Assembly: GCA_943736015.1 (NCBI GenBank)
Contig: OX031066.1
Span: 11,970,245 to 12,034,244 of the forward strand
DNA length: 64,000 nucleotides
Direction of reading: 5' to 3'
Origin: Tridacna crocea
Lineage: Eukaryota > Mollusca > Bivalvia > Cardiida > Cardiidae
The notes beneath the pieces were generated by a model, which did no database searches, was not told where the DNA came from, and worked only from the letters and a program-made list of their open reading frames with translations. The position numbers and the translations under genes are program-made. Position 1 is the first letter of the stretch. The number at the start of each line of letters is the position of its first letter. Positions 12,040 through 24,009 of this stretch are shown here, one piece after another.

Positions 12040-12385
12040 CTTGCACTAAATGTAGATTTTTGAAAGTAACACGACTTCTGATTGGCTAAACCATTTTGGT
12101 TCAACCCTTTCCCAAACAAGCCCTGGTTTTTACGTGTCTGCAGTAAAAGACTTTTGAAAACACTTTGGGAAAAGGAGAAATTGCTCGTAACGAGCAATTT
12201 CTCCTTTTCCCACAATGTTTTCTACCCTATTTGAGAACTTTCTGCCATTTTCTCAAAATCTAAAATTGTCGTCTGCAAACTCTTTCAGTTTGAAAGAGTC
12301 CAAAATTTGTCGTTTGGGAAAGGGTTAACCAATCAGAAGGTGTGTTACTTTCAAATTTAGAATATTCTAGAGAATGTACAAGTCT
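12040..12385. mobile_element. Family D element interrupted by family A
   Basis: Halves gaaagtaacacgacttctg... and ...cagaaggtgtgttactttc flank 12101-12328. Confidence 0.65.
12101..12328 (+). mobile_element. Family A, CTCG-loop subtype, nested
   Basis: The hairpin tip is TTGCTCGTAACGAGCAA instead of ATGCTGGTAACCAGCAT. It sits inside a palindromic repeat whose halves read gattggctaaaccattttgg and ccaatcagaag, with TCAA/TTAA at the borders, so the original target was ttggTTAAccaa. Confidence 0.9.
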
Positions 12386-13056
12386 GACACGCTTACTTGA
12401 CCGTAAAATTGTTATACTATGAATAAAATGGAAAGTAGTAAAAGCCTAAATTTTGCGCTTCCAGCCTGTATCAGATTATTTATATCTAAGTCCATACTGC
12501 ACATTCTGTGCATTCTGATCTTGTATTTACATTTTCCCCTAGTGGGCACTGAGTTGTCCTTATCAAGCGTAAGGCTTGGAATGAAATGCAAGGTTTTAAT
12601 GTTGTTTGCCGTAAAACCATCCATCTCTCTTCAATATCGATATATTCCCTCCAATGCCGGTCTACAAAAGTTCAAATACAAAGTCTGTTTTTTTTTCTAA
12701 ATATCTCCAACTAGAATTCTACAATCAATATATCCGCGTAAGACATGAACAAAAAAAACCCACAAATATTTCTACTAAGATATTGCTCTCGAACTGAAAA
12801 TCTAAAAATGAAGTTCTTACTTTCTAGAACTTCATAAATTTTCTATCTGTCAAATGAAAGAAAATGGAAATTGGATATATCCATGATCTCAAAATAAAAA
12901 CTCAAATAATATTTCCAGTCTCCGATCCTAGAATGTAATTTAGCCTACTGGGTTATTCGCATGCTCTGATTTTAAGGATAAAAGTGCAATATATCCTAAA
13001 TTCAAGATAAGAAAAACACGTTCTGTGCAGTTCTGTTTTGGTCTCCACTGTCCTAT

Positions 13057-13087
13057 AAATAAATAAATAAATAGATAAATAAATAAA
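13057..13087 (+). repeat. (AAAT)n microsatellite
   Basis: Seven to eight AAAT units with one GAT variant. Confidence 0.8.
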
Positions 13088-13133
13088 AGTCAAATTGCAA
13101 CTGAACCATGTGAAAAGGGGGCTGAATGCAATT

Positions 13134-13200
13134 GCGAAAAGTATCGACCTAGGTCAGCCTGCGCAATCCGCGCAGGCTGACCTAGGTCGAAACTTTTCGC
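13134..13200. repeat. Hairpin repeat (gcgaaaagtatcgacctagg type)
   Basis: Arms gcgaaaagtatcgacctagg and inverse enclose tcagcctgcgcaatccgcgc; near-perfect over 67 bp. Related material lies at 15374-15440, 37207-37265 and 63340-63395. Confidence 0.7.
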
Positions 13201-14792
13201 TATTGGTCAATTTTCCGTATGCCCAAGGACCAGTCTACCTGATGATCAAGTCGGTTGTTGAAAATAATTATAGAATTATGGCTATGTGATGGCTTGTTTG
13301 GTACTATGGATCACGGACATGCCTGAAGCTACCTTTTACCGGAGTATGACTCGAATATAATTGCCCAAGAAAGTTCAAGGATGAAAAATGCTGGGTCAAT
13401 GTTTACTCCATGGATTTGAATGCATTCTGCGTTCAGCGGTGATGTGTATGTCCATATATGGAGTAACAAAGATTTTATGATGAATCAATAAGGATAGATT
13501 GTATCTGATTGAAAGCTTCGTGTAAATAATTAATTACTTTGCAAAACTTGGGAAATTTACAGCTGATATAGCAATATTGGAGCATTTGTGATTTAGATGC
13601 AAAATACCCTTAAACTCGTAACAAAACTAAATAACCTGCTAAACAAGTTTAAAAAAAAACACGTTCTGCTTGCAGATAGTTAAACCCAAAATCCTTCTAT
13701 TTCAAAGGCGATTTAAAAGCGTACTTCCCAATCCCCCCCACTTTCATCTAAAATGGCTGACTTAGTGTTAAAGTCAATCAGTAAAATAAAACAACAAGAA
13801 AATATTTATGCATAACATCAATGGCACCGCAAATTGGTTGTTTTTGAAATAGGCACCTTACATCATTTCAAATTGGCCGACGTAACTTTGTGCAGAAGTC
13901 AGTGAGAAATGAAATGAGATGTCATAAACAATCTTTAGAATGCAAATTATTACTTATAAAAGATTGAAGCAATAATGGTAAGACACAGTCGTAGTCATTC
14001 TTCTACAAAATTTAACCTAGTTTCAATTGGAGCTATGCACGAAAGCGGTTATCATTCGGAAAAAAACTGGTGAAAATAGTATTAAAACCAGGCTCTAAAT
14101 GAACAAATTGATAATTAAAAACTGGGCATGAAATGACCTCAGTGAGTATGACCAAAATTGTACGAAATGACTTAGGTACGAAATGACTTAGTTACAGAGT
14201 TACTTGAAGTCGAGTAAACAATATGGCTGCCTCCATAGGTACTTTTCAAAAGCGAGTAAAAATATAGTGCCGCCGCTCATGTGGCGCCACGAAGTACCCG
14301 TTAATTCAGAAAGAAAACAGAGCCGCTGTAACCCGCAATTTTGCGAGACAAGAAATCGATAAGTAATAGTGTGGACAGGAAACGCCTGACACAACCGGAA
14401 GTCTTGCCAATCATAAGGACATAATGATATTATAAAAGAATCAATGCTCTTGTGTTATAGCCTGAAATGTACAATTTGAGGTATCACAAACCAACCTAAG
14501 ATGAATCGTACTTTCAATACCAAGATGTAGAAGCCAATCAAATGAATGATCTAATTTAAATTAGAAGTACCATTAAATTTTCAGCATTCCCTATACTCAT
14601 AAAGCGCCTATCCTAACTGAAATAGTCTTAAAATTGCGACCAGTGCTTTTCGACATCAGGCTACAAAACGTGCATTATTGATAAATTACACTGTTTGCTT
14701 TTCTGGGGCATTCTGAACAACAGCAGTTTTTCAATCGAAAATATCCCCAGTGGTTTATACTGACTCGGGAATTGCAAGGTTAGGCCCTAACC
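13201..14792. other. No gene or repeat recognised
   Basis: Mostly unique AT-rich sequence lacking palindromes; one of the few family-A-free stretches. Confidence 0.5.
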
Positions 14793-14861
14793 TTTGACTC
14801 TGTGAGATGTTCTAGTCAAAACAGCCGGGCTGTTTTGACTAGAACATCTCACAAAGTCAAA
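14793..14861. repeat. 69-bp near-perfect palindrome, one-base centre
   Basis: Arms of about 34 bp (tgtgagatgttctagtcaaa, acagcc and inverse) meet at a single G; one mismatch. No family match elsewhere in the window. Confidence 0.8.
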
Positions 14862-15108
14862 TTTTGACCTTCGCTAAATACATGAAAATAAAGTGTTCAG
14901 GGCATCAAGAGTAAAAAGTCAAGGATGGGCTACTAAAAATGAGTTCAATAAATGCTTAAAAATTCAAATCGGAAACCGATTGAGCTACTTGAATGTGTAG
15001 CTATCAAAGATACAATGAATTTTACGTAACAATTAGATGTCAGACTGGATTCAATGTACATTTGCCACGAAAACAGATGACTTTATTAAAGATCCATTGG
15101 TTATGGAT

Positions 15109-15337
15109 TTAACTCTTTACCAAGCGACAAAATTTTAGGCTGGTTCAAATTGACAGCATTTGCAGACACCAAAATAAAAGTGACTGAAAATTTGAAATTT
15201 GTATCAAAGAGGAGAGAAAACATTGTGGGAAAAGGAGAAAATGCTAGTTACCAGCATTTTCTCCTTTTACCACAATGTTTTCTAAAGGCGTCTTTCTCAG
15301 GGTCATCAAAAGTAGGGATTGTGTGGTAATGGATTAA
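15109..15337 (-). mobile_element. Family A, full copy
   Basis: TTAA on both sides, hairpin with few mismatches. Confidence 0.88.
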
Positions 15338-15373
15338 GTCATGCTCAGTAAAAACTGGATTTAGTAAATCTAC

Positions 15374-15440
15374 AAGAAGTATCGACCCATTTCGACCTGC
15401 GCAGACCGCACAGGCTTATCTAGGTCGATTTTTTTTCAGT
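15374..15440. repeat. Degenerate hairpin repeat
   Basis: Aagtatcgacccatttcgac with an imperfect inverse ctaggtcgatttttttt; same family as 13134. Confidence 0.5.
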
Positions 15441-15652
15441 TTCCTGCATATCAAAGGACCAGTCTACCTCCTGATTCAGTCGATTGTCAGACAAAATGGA
15501 TTTTATGGATCCATAACAATGTGATTACTTGCTTGGTTGAATGCATCACAGAAACACAATAAAGCCATTTCACCTGAGCGTCGTTCATTTTATGTTAGAA
15601 AAGAACATTTACATCTCTCTACTTATTTATCTGTTTATTTATCTACTTCCAG

Positions 15653-15819
15653 GGATTCCAGGCATCGTCAACAATGCATATAAGATGTCCAACGTCTTCC
15701 CGAAATTGGGTCCGCAAAAAGAGTCCCCAACACACAAAATTCTGCATGCATGTAACCGCCTTGCCACCCCTCAGTCACCAGGCAAATCGAAGGTGAAACC
15801 GGAAACAAAGCATGGCATG
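15653..15819 (+). CDS. Probable upstream coding exon of the TPR gene
   Basis: A 167-bp open segment is bordered by a pyrimidine-rich acceptor (ctacttccag) and a good donor (catg|gtatgt). It encodes about 55 residues rich in Lys, Pro and Ser with no domain I recognise (for example KLGPQKESPTHK and SPGKSKVKPETKHGM). It ends exactly on a codon boundary, matching the phase-0 acceptor of the exon at 22950, so joining them keeps the TPR frame open. It enters in phase 1 and contains an in-frame ATG near 15685, so it could be an internal exon or hold the start codon. Coding status is inferred from splice borders, phase and composition; the 7.1-kb intron that follows is full of family A and C elements. 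A chance open frame is the alternative. Confidence 0.5.
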
Positions 15820-18030
15820 GTATGTATCGTACTTCGGTTCGCCAATATCGTTATGCTACAAGTGAAAACTTGCGATAAAAGCAAAAATGGTGCACATGAA
15901 CCGGAAACACATGTAATTTTTCGCTACATGTTGAAAATTTGTTATTGTTTTTATCGTTGTTGATCAGATACATGTTGATGTATGGACCACGTGCGTATTT
16001 ATAAGTAGTTGCGATATTTGGGTGTAAAAGTTTGTCTTGGCCAGTTTGCGTCTTACACCACCGTCCGAGTCCGTATTCACCAACCATTCTTAGGAATATT
16101 CTTAGTCTTTTTCTTCAGAATTTCGTCATTGTGAAATTAACAGAACTTCTGATTGGCTAAACCATTTGGTTTAGCCAATCAGAAGTTCTGTTCCTTTCAC
16201 AGTTAGATAATCATGAAGAATACGACAAAGATTTTTCTTAAGAATGCTTGGTGAATACGGATCCACACGTGCACTGATTTTTTCCGTTTCATCTGAATGC
16301 ACTGGCTGTTGACCTACTTCTTAGTACTGATCAAGGACTGGATAGATAATAATTTTCGATTAGTCAAAAATAGATATGTTTTTTTGGCGGGCCCCTACTG
16401 GCAGATGAGGCGGCAAATTTTATGAAACACTATTTACAAGTGTTGCTACCGCGGATCGATACCCCGAGCCCTTGATTCATACCATAACAAATTAATGTAA
16501 TACAAAATGACCCTTTTTTCTGCGTACGTAGTTGAATGTGCTGAGTTTTAATAATCTTTTCGGTACTGATAGCAAATGAGTGAGTAGAAATTTCTGATTG
16601 CTAAGATTTGTAGACATGCTTATTCTGAAAGCCCCTGCCATTTTGCCGACAAATTCACGCCGTCTATCTTTTTTGATGATATTTCATGTTTTTTTTTCTA
16701 ACTGGATATAAAATATTCCATAATGGTTTCCCAACAACACATTACTACTTTTCAACAAAAAGGAAAACGGTGAGGGAAAAGAGGCAATTTCTCGCTGGTT
16801 AATTTTCATCATTTACCTCGTATTTAGCCACAAAAGGGTTTCAATATTTGTATTCCAATTTCTTTTACGCCGCTTGTTGTTTTTTTTTTAACAGATATTT
16901 TTTGTTAAGTTACACATTCATTGAGACTGGGTTTTGAGTGGACTGGCATATGTGAAATACATGTTTATCGTTTCAAAACATTCATGTTATAAACCTGGCT
17001 GAACGTCTTGAAACATATCTGTATTTTGTATTTTATTAGTTTTTGTCTTCGTATTTTCTAGAGCAGCTTAACTATCTAAATCCAAGACTTGTTTGAAGGA
17101 ATGCATGTATAATTGTTAAAATTCGTATTGGATCAGCATTGTAGTATCCATGTAAATGTATGTCAAAGCTTGCACAGAAACAGTTCTATTGAATGACAAT
17201 TGCGTCTATTCTGTTTTTTTGCATTCCATATCTTCAGCCAAGAGCTGTTGCAGTATACTTAGTTGGTTCCAGGCTAGTCATTCATTTGTGGCAAAAGTTT
17301 GTCCTCAGATTTGGAATTGTCACCTATTTACTTCGAACATGCATACTCTGTTTTTGGCGGTTGTAGAATCTGATTATCAATATCGGCTTGGATGAAAGTG
17401 TAACAACAAATAACTCCATTTTTGATTGCATTCAGAGATGCAGCAGGATAATGTTGTCACATTTTTTAGAATATTTCCCTTGTTTTTTAACCGTAGGCAA
17501 ATATTCAAGATCAAAGCAACGTCAAAAGTGTTTGTAAGTGGTCTGTCTATATTCATGTATACAGCTCACAGGAAAAGATAACTATTCTCGGGGTCATCAA
17601 TCACTTCTCAGTGACACGTCTTGTTTCTCTCTATGTTAACTGTAGATAAATGAAATAAAGATCGTTTTCCGAGCGGGAAAAATATTTATTGAAAATTTTA
17701 GACTATTTCGGTGAAACATTTCATACAATAACGTAACGTGTACGTCAAAGATCAGACTGCACGTTCAGTACAGCCTAGTCTTGAGTACAGTGTCCAGAAA
17801 AAAGCAACCACAGTCGTACATACTGCAGTCGTACATACTACTTCCATGGGCTTATGTTTATTCTCTGTTACCCTATGTAGGTATTTGTAGGTGTTAGGGA
17901 AAGACAAATAAATAACCAGAATTCAATTTACGAATGTTTTTGTATCGTCAAGGCTGGGAAAATTGACTATACTCGGCTGGGTTCGTTATTCTTCCTTGTC
18001 CTCGGGGGAGAATTTACAGACGTTTTGACC
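15820..18030. other. Likely intron, mostly unique sequence
   Basis: Contains the family D element at 16071 and a degenerate gatcagactgcacgtt hairpin half near 17750. No convincing exon was found. Confidence 0.4.
16071..16260. mobile_element. Family D palindromic element
   Basis: A 190-bp imperfect palindrome with ends ccgtattcaccaa and centre cttctgattggctaaaccat / atggtttagccaatcagaag. Related halves lie at 5283-5420 and 35600-35720 and around the nested family A copy at 12101. Confidence 0.75.
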
Positions 18031-18259
18031 TTAATTCTTTACCACACGACAAAACTTTAGACTGGTTCAAACTGAGAGCATTTGCAGACGACAAAATAAA
18101 TGTGACTGAAGAATCGAAATTTGATTTGGAAAGGGTAGAAAACATTGTGGAAAAAGGAGAAAATACTGGTTACCAGCATTTTCTCCTTTTTCCACAATGT
18201 TTTCTAAAGGCTTCTTTCTCATGGGCGTCAAAAGTAGGGATTGTGTGGTAATGGGTTAA
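18031..18259 (-). mobile_element. Family A, full copy
   Basis: The hairpin is symmetric even at variant positions (tggaaaaag / ctttttcca). Confidence 0.88.
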
Positions 18260-18610
18260 TAAATACATCGCCTCATACAAAACTTTTCCGGGGCGCTTTT
18301 AAACATAGAAGCTTTGCTAAGGAAAGATAAAAAGTCGAAAAGACATGAAAGTGAAATGTACATTCAAATGGTAAAAGCAAATGGTGAAGCTGAATGATAT
18401 CATTCATTATTGACAGTTTCTACGTCTGAGATAATAGTTTCTTAAGTCAATTCATGAATAAAGCTTAGTAGTGATGAAGCCTTTTTCTATTAAGACGAAG
18501 GTTTAGATTTTGTTACTGATGTGGTTTTGGTTGTCAAGGCAATAGGGGATAGGTATAGAGAGCCATGGAACTTAGTTGCCCTAGGAACTAGGTTTAATGT
18601 ATTCAGTTTT

Positions 18611-18736
18611 ATTTATCCCCTTATCAAACAATCTTGTGTTCTAATAACCCTTACACACAAGTCTTTTGCAAACGTGGGGAAAGGAGAAAATGCTTGTAGC
18701 TAACATATTCTCCTTTTCGCACAACCTGACTACCCT
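18611..18736 (+). mobile_element. Family A, half copy
   Basis: End 1 and a degraded hairpin; abuts the next copy at 18737. Confidence 0.6.
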
Positions 18737-18965
18737 TTAAGCCATTACCATACAATCCCTACTTTTGACGCCCCTGAGAAAGAAGCCTTTTGAAAACACT
18801 GTGGGAAAAGGAGAAAATGCTGGTAAACAGCATTTTCTACTTTTTCCACAGTGTTTTCTACCCTTCCCAGAACAAATTTCAATTTTTCAGTCACCTTTAT
18901 TTTGTCGTCTGCAAATGCTTTCAATTTGGACCAGTCTAAAATTTTCTCGTGTGGTAAAGAGTTAA
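18737..18965 (+). mobile_element. Family A, full copy
   Basis: TTAA at both ends; a compensated variant (cactgtggg / ccacagtg) keeps most of the hairpin paired. Confidence 0.88.
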
Positions 18966-18978
18966 ATACCAACCCATA

Positions 18979-19208
18979 TTAAACCCTTTCCCAAACAATC
19001 CCTGGTTTTTACGGGTCTGGAATAGTAGCCTTTTGAAAACATTGTGGGAAAAGGAGAAAATGCTGGTAACCAGCATTTTCTCCTTTTCCCACAATGTTTT
19101 CTACCTTATCATAGACAGAAAATATCTTTTCAGCAAGAGTTGAATTGTCATCTGTGAATGCTTTTAACTTGTTCTAGTCCAAAAGTTTGTCATTTGGGAA
19201 AGGGTTAA
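18979..19208 (+). mobile_element. Family A, full copy, same subtype as 10113
   Basis: Only 13 bp separate it from the preceding copy. Confidence 0.88.
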
Positions 19209-20411
19209 TCATTTCGACTTTTGTCCAAAGTGATTTTTTCCGTAAAAACAGAGTTGGCGATTTGGGCAGTTCTTGGTTACACGAAGCTTGTAGATCAGTC
19301 GTTCTTTGGCCGCAATCTGAATGATTTAATAAGTTTTTTTATTTGAATACTCAGAGATGACATCATGCATTTATGAATTGATAATTTGTATCGAGCTGTG
19401 TTGAGTCACTCTAAATTTCGATATCACACTCAAAAGGCTGTATGAGTCAGTCTTGAGTCACTTTGTTCGTTTGAATTTTAAAGTGCATGTAACAGTTTTT
19501 CATGTACAACTGTAACTTGTGAGTGTTCTTTACGATACTATTCATTTATGACTTTTTTCCCTAAATTCTGAAAGTTCAAGTGTGTTGGTCTGATTAGCTG
19601 AGACACTGGTTTTGACTGTAATCAGATTTTGAATTTGGAGTAACTTGTGATAACGCCTCTAGTTGGCTGCGTATGGTCACTGCGGAAGAAAGCACTTTTC
19701 TTGTACTGCGAAAGATTTTTTTTCTTAGTATATCCAATATAGGAAGTCAGAGCGTAGTACAACGGTTTCACCGTGTGTGTCCGTACGTTCGTCCGCCTGT
19801 AGACTTTCGTTTCCGTGCTCTAACTCAATAGCTGTTTAACCGAGAACCCTAAAACTTTATACAAGTGTTGCCCGTGATTCATTTTTTTTGGGGAAAATCA
19901 TTTCCTTTCTCTGATGGTGCTTATCCAGTGACAAGGTACTGGTGGGGGTACATGTATATGTCCGCTTTGTGACAGTTCTGGTTGGAGATGGGAGAAACGG
20001 GGACGGGATTAAGAGGACGGGAGAAAATCAAAGGACTGAAAACTCCGATGGTCTTTCCGTTCGAAAAGAAATCATTGCCTAAAGAGTTATTTGTCAAATA
20101 AGGAAAATTTTGGTTTAGTAAGAAACAGCCGCGAATAAGGAATGGCATAAATAAGATTAAAAGACTGAAAGTACTGATAAGCACACGTTTTACGTGGTCT
20201 GATGTTTTTCGTGGAATTTGAAGCTCCAGGAATATGTTTTCTGGCGTGAATTTGTGAATCTCTTACAAGACTATTAAAGCATTCTATGAAAAGTCAATAC
20301 AAAATTGTGATAGGTCCAATCACACGTTTGAAAAATTTCGTACAGGTCGAAGAAAATAAAAGTAATGGTCATCTTAGATGAATCTCTATTACTTTTCTAA
20401 ATTTTTTTCAC
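19209..20411. other. No gene recognised
   Basis: Unique AT-rich DNA. The stretch at 19735-19830 (tcagagcgtagtacaacggt ttcac) may be an old repeat; nothing coding. Confidence 0.4.
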
Positions 20412-20638
20412 TTAACCCATTACCACACAATTCCTTCTATTGACGATCCTGAGAAAGAAGCCTTTAGAAAACATTGTGAGAAAAGGAGAAAATGCTGGTA
20501 ACCAGCATTTTCTCCTTTTCCCACAATGTTTTCTATCCTTCACAAAAAAAAGTCATACTTTCAGTCACTTTTATTTTGTCGTCTGCAAATGCTTTCGATT
20601 GGACAAACCTTAAATTTTGTCGTTTGGTAATGAGTTAA
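20412..20638 (+). mobile_element. Family A element (full, reference copy)
   Basis: Here and below, family A is a roughly 228-bp element bounded by TTAA on both sides. End 1 reads CCCATTACCACACAATCCCT and continues ttgacgaccctgagaaagaagcc. End 2, read outward, has gtcgtctgcaaatgctttcg, then aaattttgtcgtttggtaatgag. The centre is a hairpin of about 70 bp (aacattgtgggaaaaggag, aaaatgctgg / ccagcatttt, ctccttttcccacaatgtt). No open frame is present, so it is non-autonomous. CCC...GGG termini with TTAA duplication are the piggyBac superfamily signature; that assignment is inferred. Strand + means end 1 comes first. Confidence 0.9.
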
Positions 20639-20922
20639 AAACATTTTAAACAGATTAGTTGTTATCATTTATAACAGAATTTATTCGAATTGCGGACGAT
20701 AGTTTGTCTAGCATTGATAAATGTCTAGAATAATTATATCAATCAAATTACGGGGCGCTCTAAATTGATTAGACATTTTTCTCCCTAGATTAGTCGGGTC
20801 GTGTTCACACAGCATGGTGTGCACTTGTTTGTTTCCTTACAAACCTTAACTTTGAAAAAGAAATGTAAAATAATAATACATAATTTACGTTAAATGATCA
20901 GCTGGCGACCATTATTATAATT

Positions 20923-21183
20923 GGAGTGCAACACGCGAAAAAGGTCATTCGGACATTTGCGTAAAGTGTCGTCTCTGATCAGCATGTGCAGTCTTCACAG
21001 CCTAATCCGAAACGACATTTTCCGATTTTATGTGATTTTCTGTTTAACGCAAGTCTACTGTAGCACAAAATCTACTGTAGTCGTAAAGTGCCGTCTCGGA
21101 TTAGCCTGCGCGGACTGCGCAGGCTAATCCGGGACGACACTTTACGCAAATGTCCGAATGCACCTTTTCATGTGTTGCACTCC
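20923..21183. mobile_element. Family C element, full
   Basis: Inverted ends ggagtgcaacacgcgaaaa / tttcatgtgttgcactcc are followed by gcattcggacatttgcgta. Two internal hairpins of the type ggattagcctgcgcgg/ctgcgcaggctaatcc flank a unique middle containing tgtagcacaaaatct. Non-coding, about 260 bp. Confidence 0.82.
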
Positions 21184-21544
21184 ATATACATGTATATCTC
21201 ATGGTCTATAGGCATTAAAAGAAAAGTAACTGTTAAATTTATCGACAACATCTCTCATTTGAGATAAGAATGAACATGAAGTGAGCAGAATAAATAATGA
21301 TCTAGCGTCTAGAGGGAATACGACAATGAGAGGGGTCAATCCGGAATAAAACCCGTCTATTGCAATAGACAGTCTTGATGAATTTGATCAAATTCCGTGC
21401 CGCCGAAATATTTTTTCATGGCGAGCATTACAATCTAATAAATGTTTCATTAGCTATGGACATCTTCAATGTGCGACAATGAAGAACGTATCAAAAAGTC
21501 TATTAAATCAGAACTTAGCCGCATTGAGTTATCTTTCAATTTGA

Positions 21545-21730
21545 TTGAACTATTTACCAAACATTAGAATAATGAACTTGACGAAATTGAAAGCATTTGC
21601 AGAAAACACCCTGAGTGAGAATCAAATGACGGCTTCTGTCTTTGATTAGATAGGAAACAGTGTGGCGAAATAAATAAATGGCTTCTTCCTCATGTCGTTT
21701 AAACTTAGGATTGTGTAGTAAAGTGTTTAA
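21545..21730 (-). mobile_element. Family A, decayed copy without hairpin
   Basis: Ends are recognisable (tatttaccaaac; ggattgtgtagtaaagtg); the central palindrome is largely lost. Confidence 0.6.
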
Positions 21731-22275
21731 AGACAAATCTGTCCCGCCATCAATATTTTTGTAAGCCCTGTAAAGTCTTCCCTGATTGGTAAATTCTTAG
21801 TTATTCGCATTACTTGTCTCTGCAACCTTCTGATGACTTTAAATGTGAAGGATGAGAATATTTTATCTTGTGATTTGTTTGCAACAGCATGTTGACCTAA
21901 TCAATTAGAATGGAGAGTGGCTCTTTTTATTTATATGAGTTAGAAAGGAGAATAGCTTTTTTAAAAAATTTACTATGGGGCAGTTCACTTGTTAGTAATC
22001 CGCTGAACTTTTGTTTGTCTCTTTATTTCTCTCTCGAATTAAATTATCTCACGCGCTCACTCGTTTGCTCTGTCAAAAAATGCACAAAATTCGCCTAAAG
22101 AAACGGTTTCAGAAAAATAACCCCAGTCTTTTTTCAAAGCCATACGAGTGTTCAGTGTCTTAAACTGATTCCATCTGAATTCTGTCTACATTTTTTATCG
22201 ATTTCTAAAACAAAAATATCCCCTTGAAAACACCGTTGAATCACAATCTTCCACAAGAGGTTTTCGTCACTCGTT

Positions 22276-22504
22276 TTAACCCATTACTACACAGTCCCTG
22301 CTTTTGACGACCTTGAGAAAAAAGGCTTTAGAAAACATTGTGGGAAAAGGAGGAAATGCTGATAACCACCATTTTCTCCCTTTCCCGCAATGTTGTGTAC
22401 TCTTCACAAAACAATTTCAAATTTTCAGTCACTTTTATTTTGTCGTCTGCAAATGCTTTCGATTTAGACAAGCCAAAAAAAATTGTCGTTTGGTAATGAG
22501 TTAA
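22276..22504 (+). mobile_element. Family A, full copy
   Basis: Hairpin with several mismatches. It lies about 450 bp upstream of the TPR exon at 22950, within the intron. Confidence 0.85.
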
Positions 22505-22552
22505 TCGTTGCTTCAATCTTCTTAACGATATTTTGACGTAAATAGATATAAC

Positions 22553-22658
22553 TATAGCTATACATAAAAACACCAGATATCAATATTATATAGCTATACA
22601 TAAAAACACCAGATATCAATGTTATATAGCTATACATAAAAACACCAGATAACAATGT
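22553..22658 (+). repeat. Three-unit 45-bp tandem repeat
   Basis: Three near-identical units of tatagctatacataaaaaca ccagatatcaat, directly downstream of family A 22276-22504 in the intron before the 22950 exon. Confidence 0.85.
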
Positions 22659-22949
22659 AGATGAACACTAATAGTAGGTTCAAAATTTGATCATTCTGTT
22701 GCCAAAAATGAATCTAAATGGAAGCTTTGATATTGTTGATTGTAATTTGGTATTCAGAAGCCTGTTTTGCAAGTGATCGGTATAATTTCAGTCTATGATT
22801 TACTATCTTTCCTTACGCAATAAGGTTAAAACATTGAGAAAAGTCAAGTTTCAAAGAACCGAATAAAAGCTCCTATAGCTACACTATGTACAGATTGCAA
22901 CTTGATTTAATTTACGGGATAACGAATGTCATTCTTTTCTGTTTTTCAG

Positions 22950-23114
22950 ATGCAAAAAGAAGAGTCACGTGATGAAGTGGACGAAAGCGAAGACACGGAC
23001 AGTTCCTCTGCTTCTGAGATGTTTGAACTTTTGTTGTCAGCGAAAGATTTGTTAAATTCTTCTAGATTTGAGGATGCTGAAACAACTTTCCTGAAGCTGT
23101 ATAATGAATTGCAG
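22950..23114 (+). CDS. TPR protein gene, internal exon
   Basis: This 165-bp exon (55 codons) lies between the acceptor gtttttcag and the donor gcag|gtaaac, both at codon boundaries. It encodes an acidic stretch (DEVDESEDTDSSSASE) and then a helix (MFELLLSAKDLLNSSRFEDAET...) that resembles the A helix and turn of a TPR-like hairpin. It joins in frame to the exon at 24010 across an 895-bp intron containing a CT tract. An ATG sits at its first codon, so a start here cannot be excluded, but the acceptor directly before it and the in-phase exon at 15653 favour an internal exon. Confidence 0.8.
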
Positions 23115-23369
23115 GTAAACAAAACGAAGTATACAATTGGATCAGCTATTTTCTTTAAGTCCTTTAGGACTTGGCATTAGCCAAAACTTTGTTTAGCAAG
23201 AGTTTTTCAGCAGCGTATTTTCATATCATTGTTTCTTGACGAAAAATGTTTCGCTCTAGATATAATATTACCCATGCTTTACATTTTAACAATAAGTGTT
23301 TAGTCGAGTGTACATTTGCTGATTTAGTAATCTCAAAATTTGTCTGTCTGTTCGTACGTCAGTCCGTGC

Positions 23370-23406
<37 letters not shown>

Positions 23407-23407
23407 C
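23370..23407 (+). repeat. (CT)n tract in TPR intron
   Basis: In the 895-bp intron between coding exons. Confidence 0.8.
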
Positions 23408-24009
23408 ATTCGAGTCTCCGTTATAGATGATCACCGTTAAAAATATCTGAAGAGTAAACTTTCTATAAGAGATATATTGCCATCCATTTGGTTTAAATTT
23501 CTTGTGTTTTTTATCACATGCAGTATGATTTCTCCCATATTTCTTCGACTGCATCAGATAAATGATTAATTGCAAAACAGTTATTTTTCACTAAGCTACT
23601 GGAAAGGCTGCATATTTGTAATTTTCGTCTGGGTACTCAGATTAACTACGTGAACAAGTTTTTACGTTTGTTCAATTCATAAACGTGTAGCTCTTGTATA
23701 ATATTGCTCTTCCCTACCAGATCATTATCGAATAAGGGGGTATAGATTTAATACATGACATACAGCCATGCCAAGTACTATGTGGTTGAAAACGTATGCG
23801 CATTTGTTATCTGCCACAAGTATGTCGAAGACTACTTTAGTTAGATGCTGTCAGAGATGTTTATAGGAAAAATATATGCGCGGGGGTGGGGGGATGGGAG
23901 TAGGGTTAGGGCGGGGAGGGGAAGGGTGTACTCCTCCTCAGGCGTTTGTAGATCCTGAAATTCTCTATTAGGCTCTTTTTTAAAGATGGTCATTGTTCTC
24001 TCTCTTCAG

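Noticed and set aside
17156-17395. Plus-strand 79-residue Cys-rich frame
   Set aside because: No matching splice borders in phase with neighbouring exons; composition is typical of chance frames.
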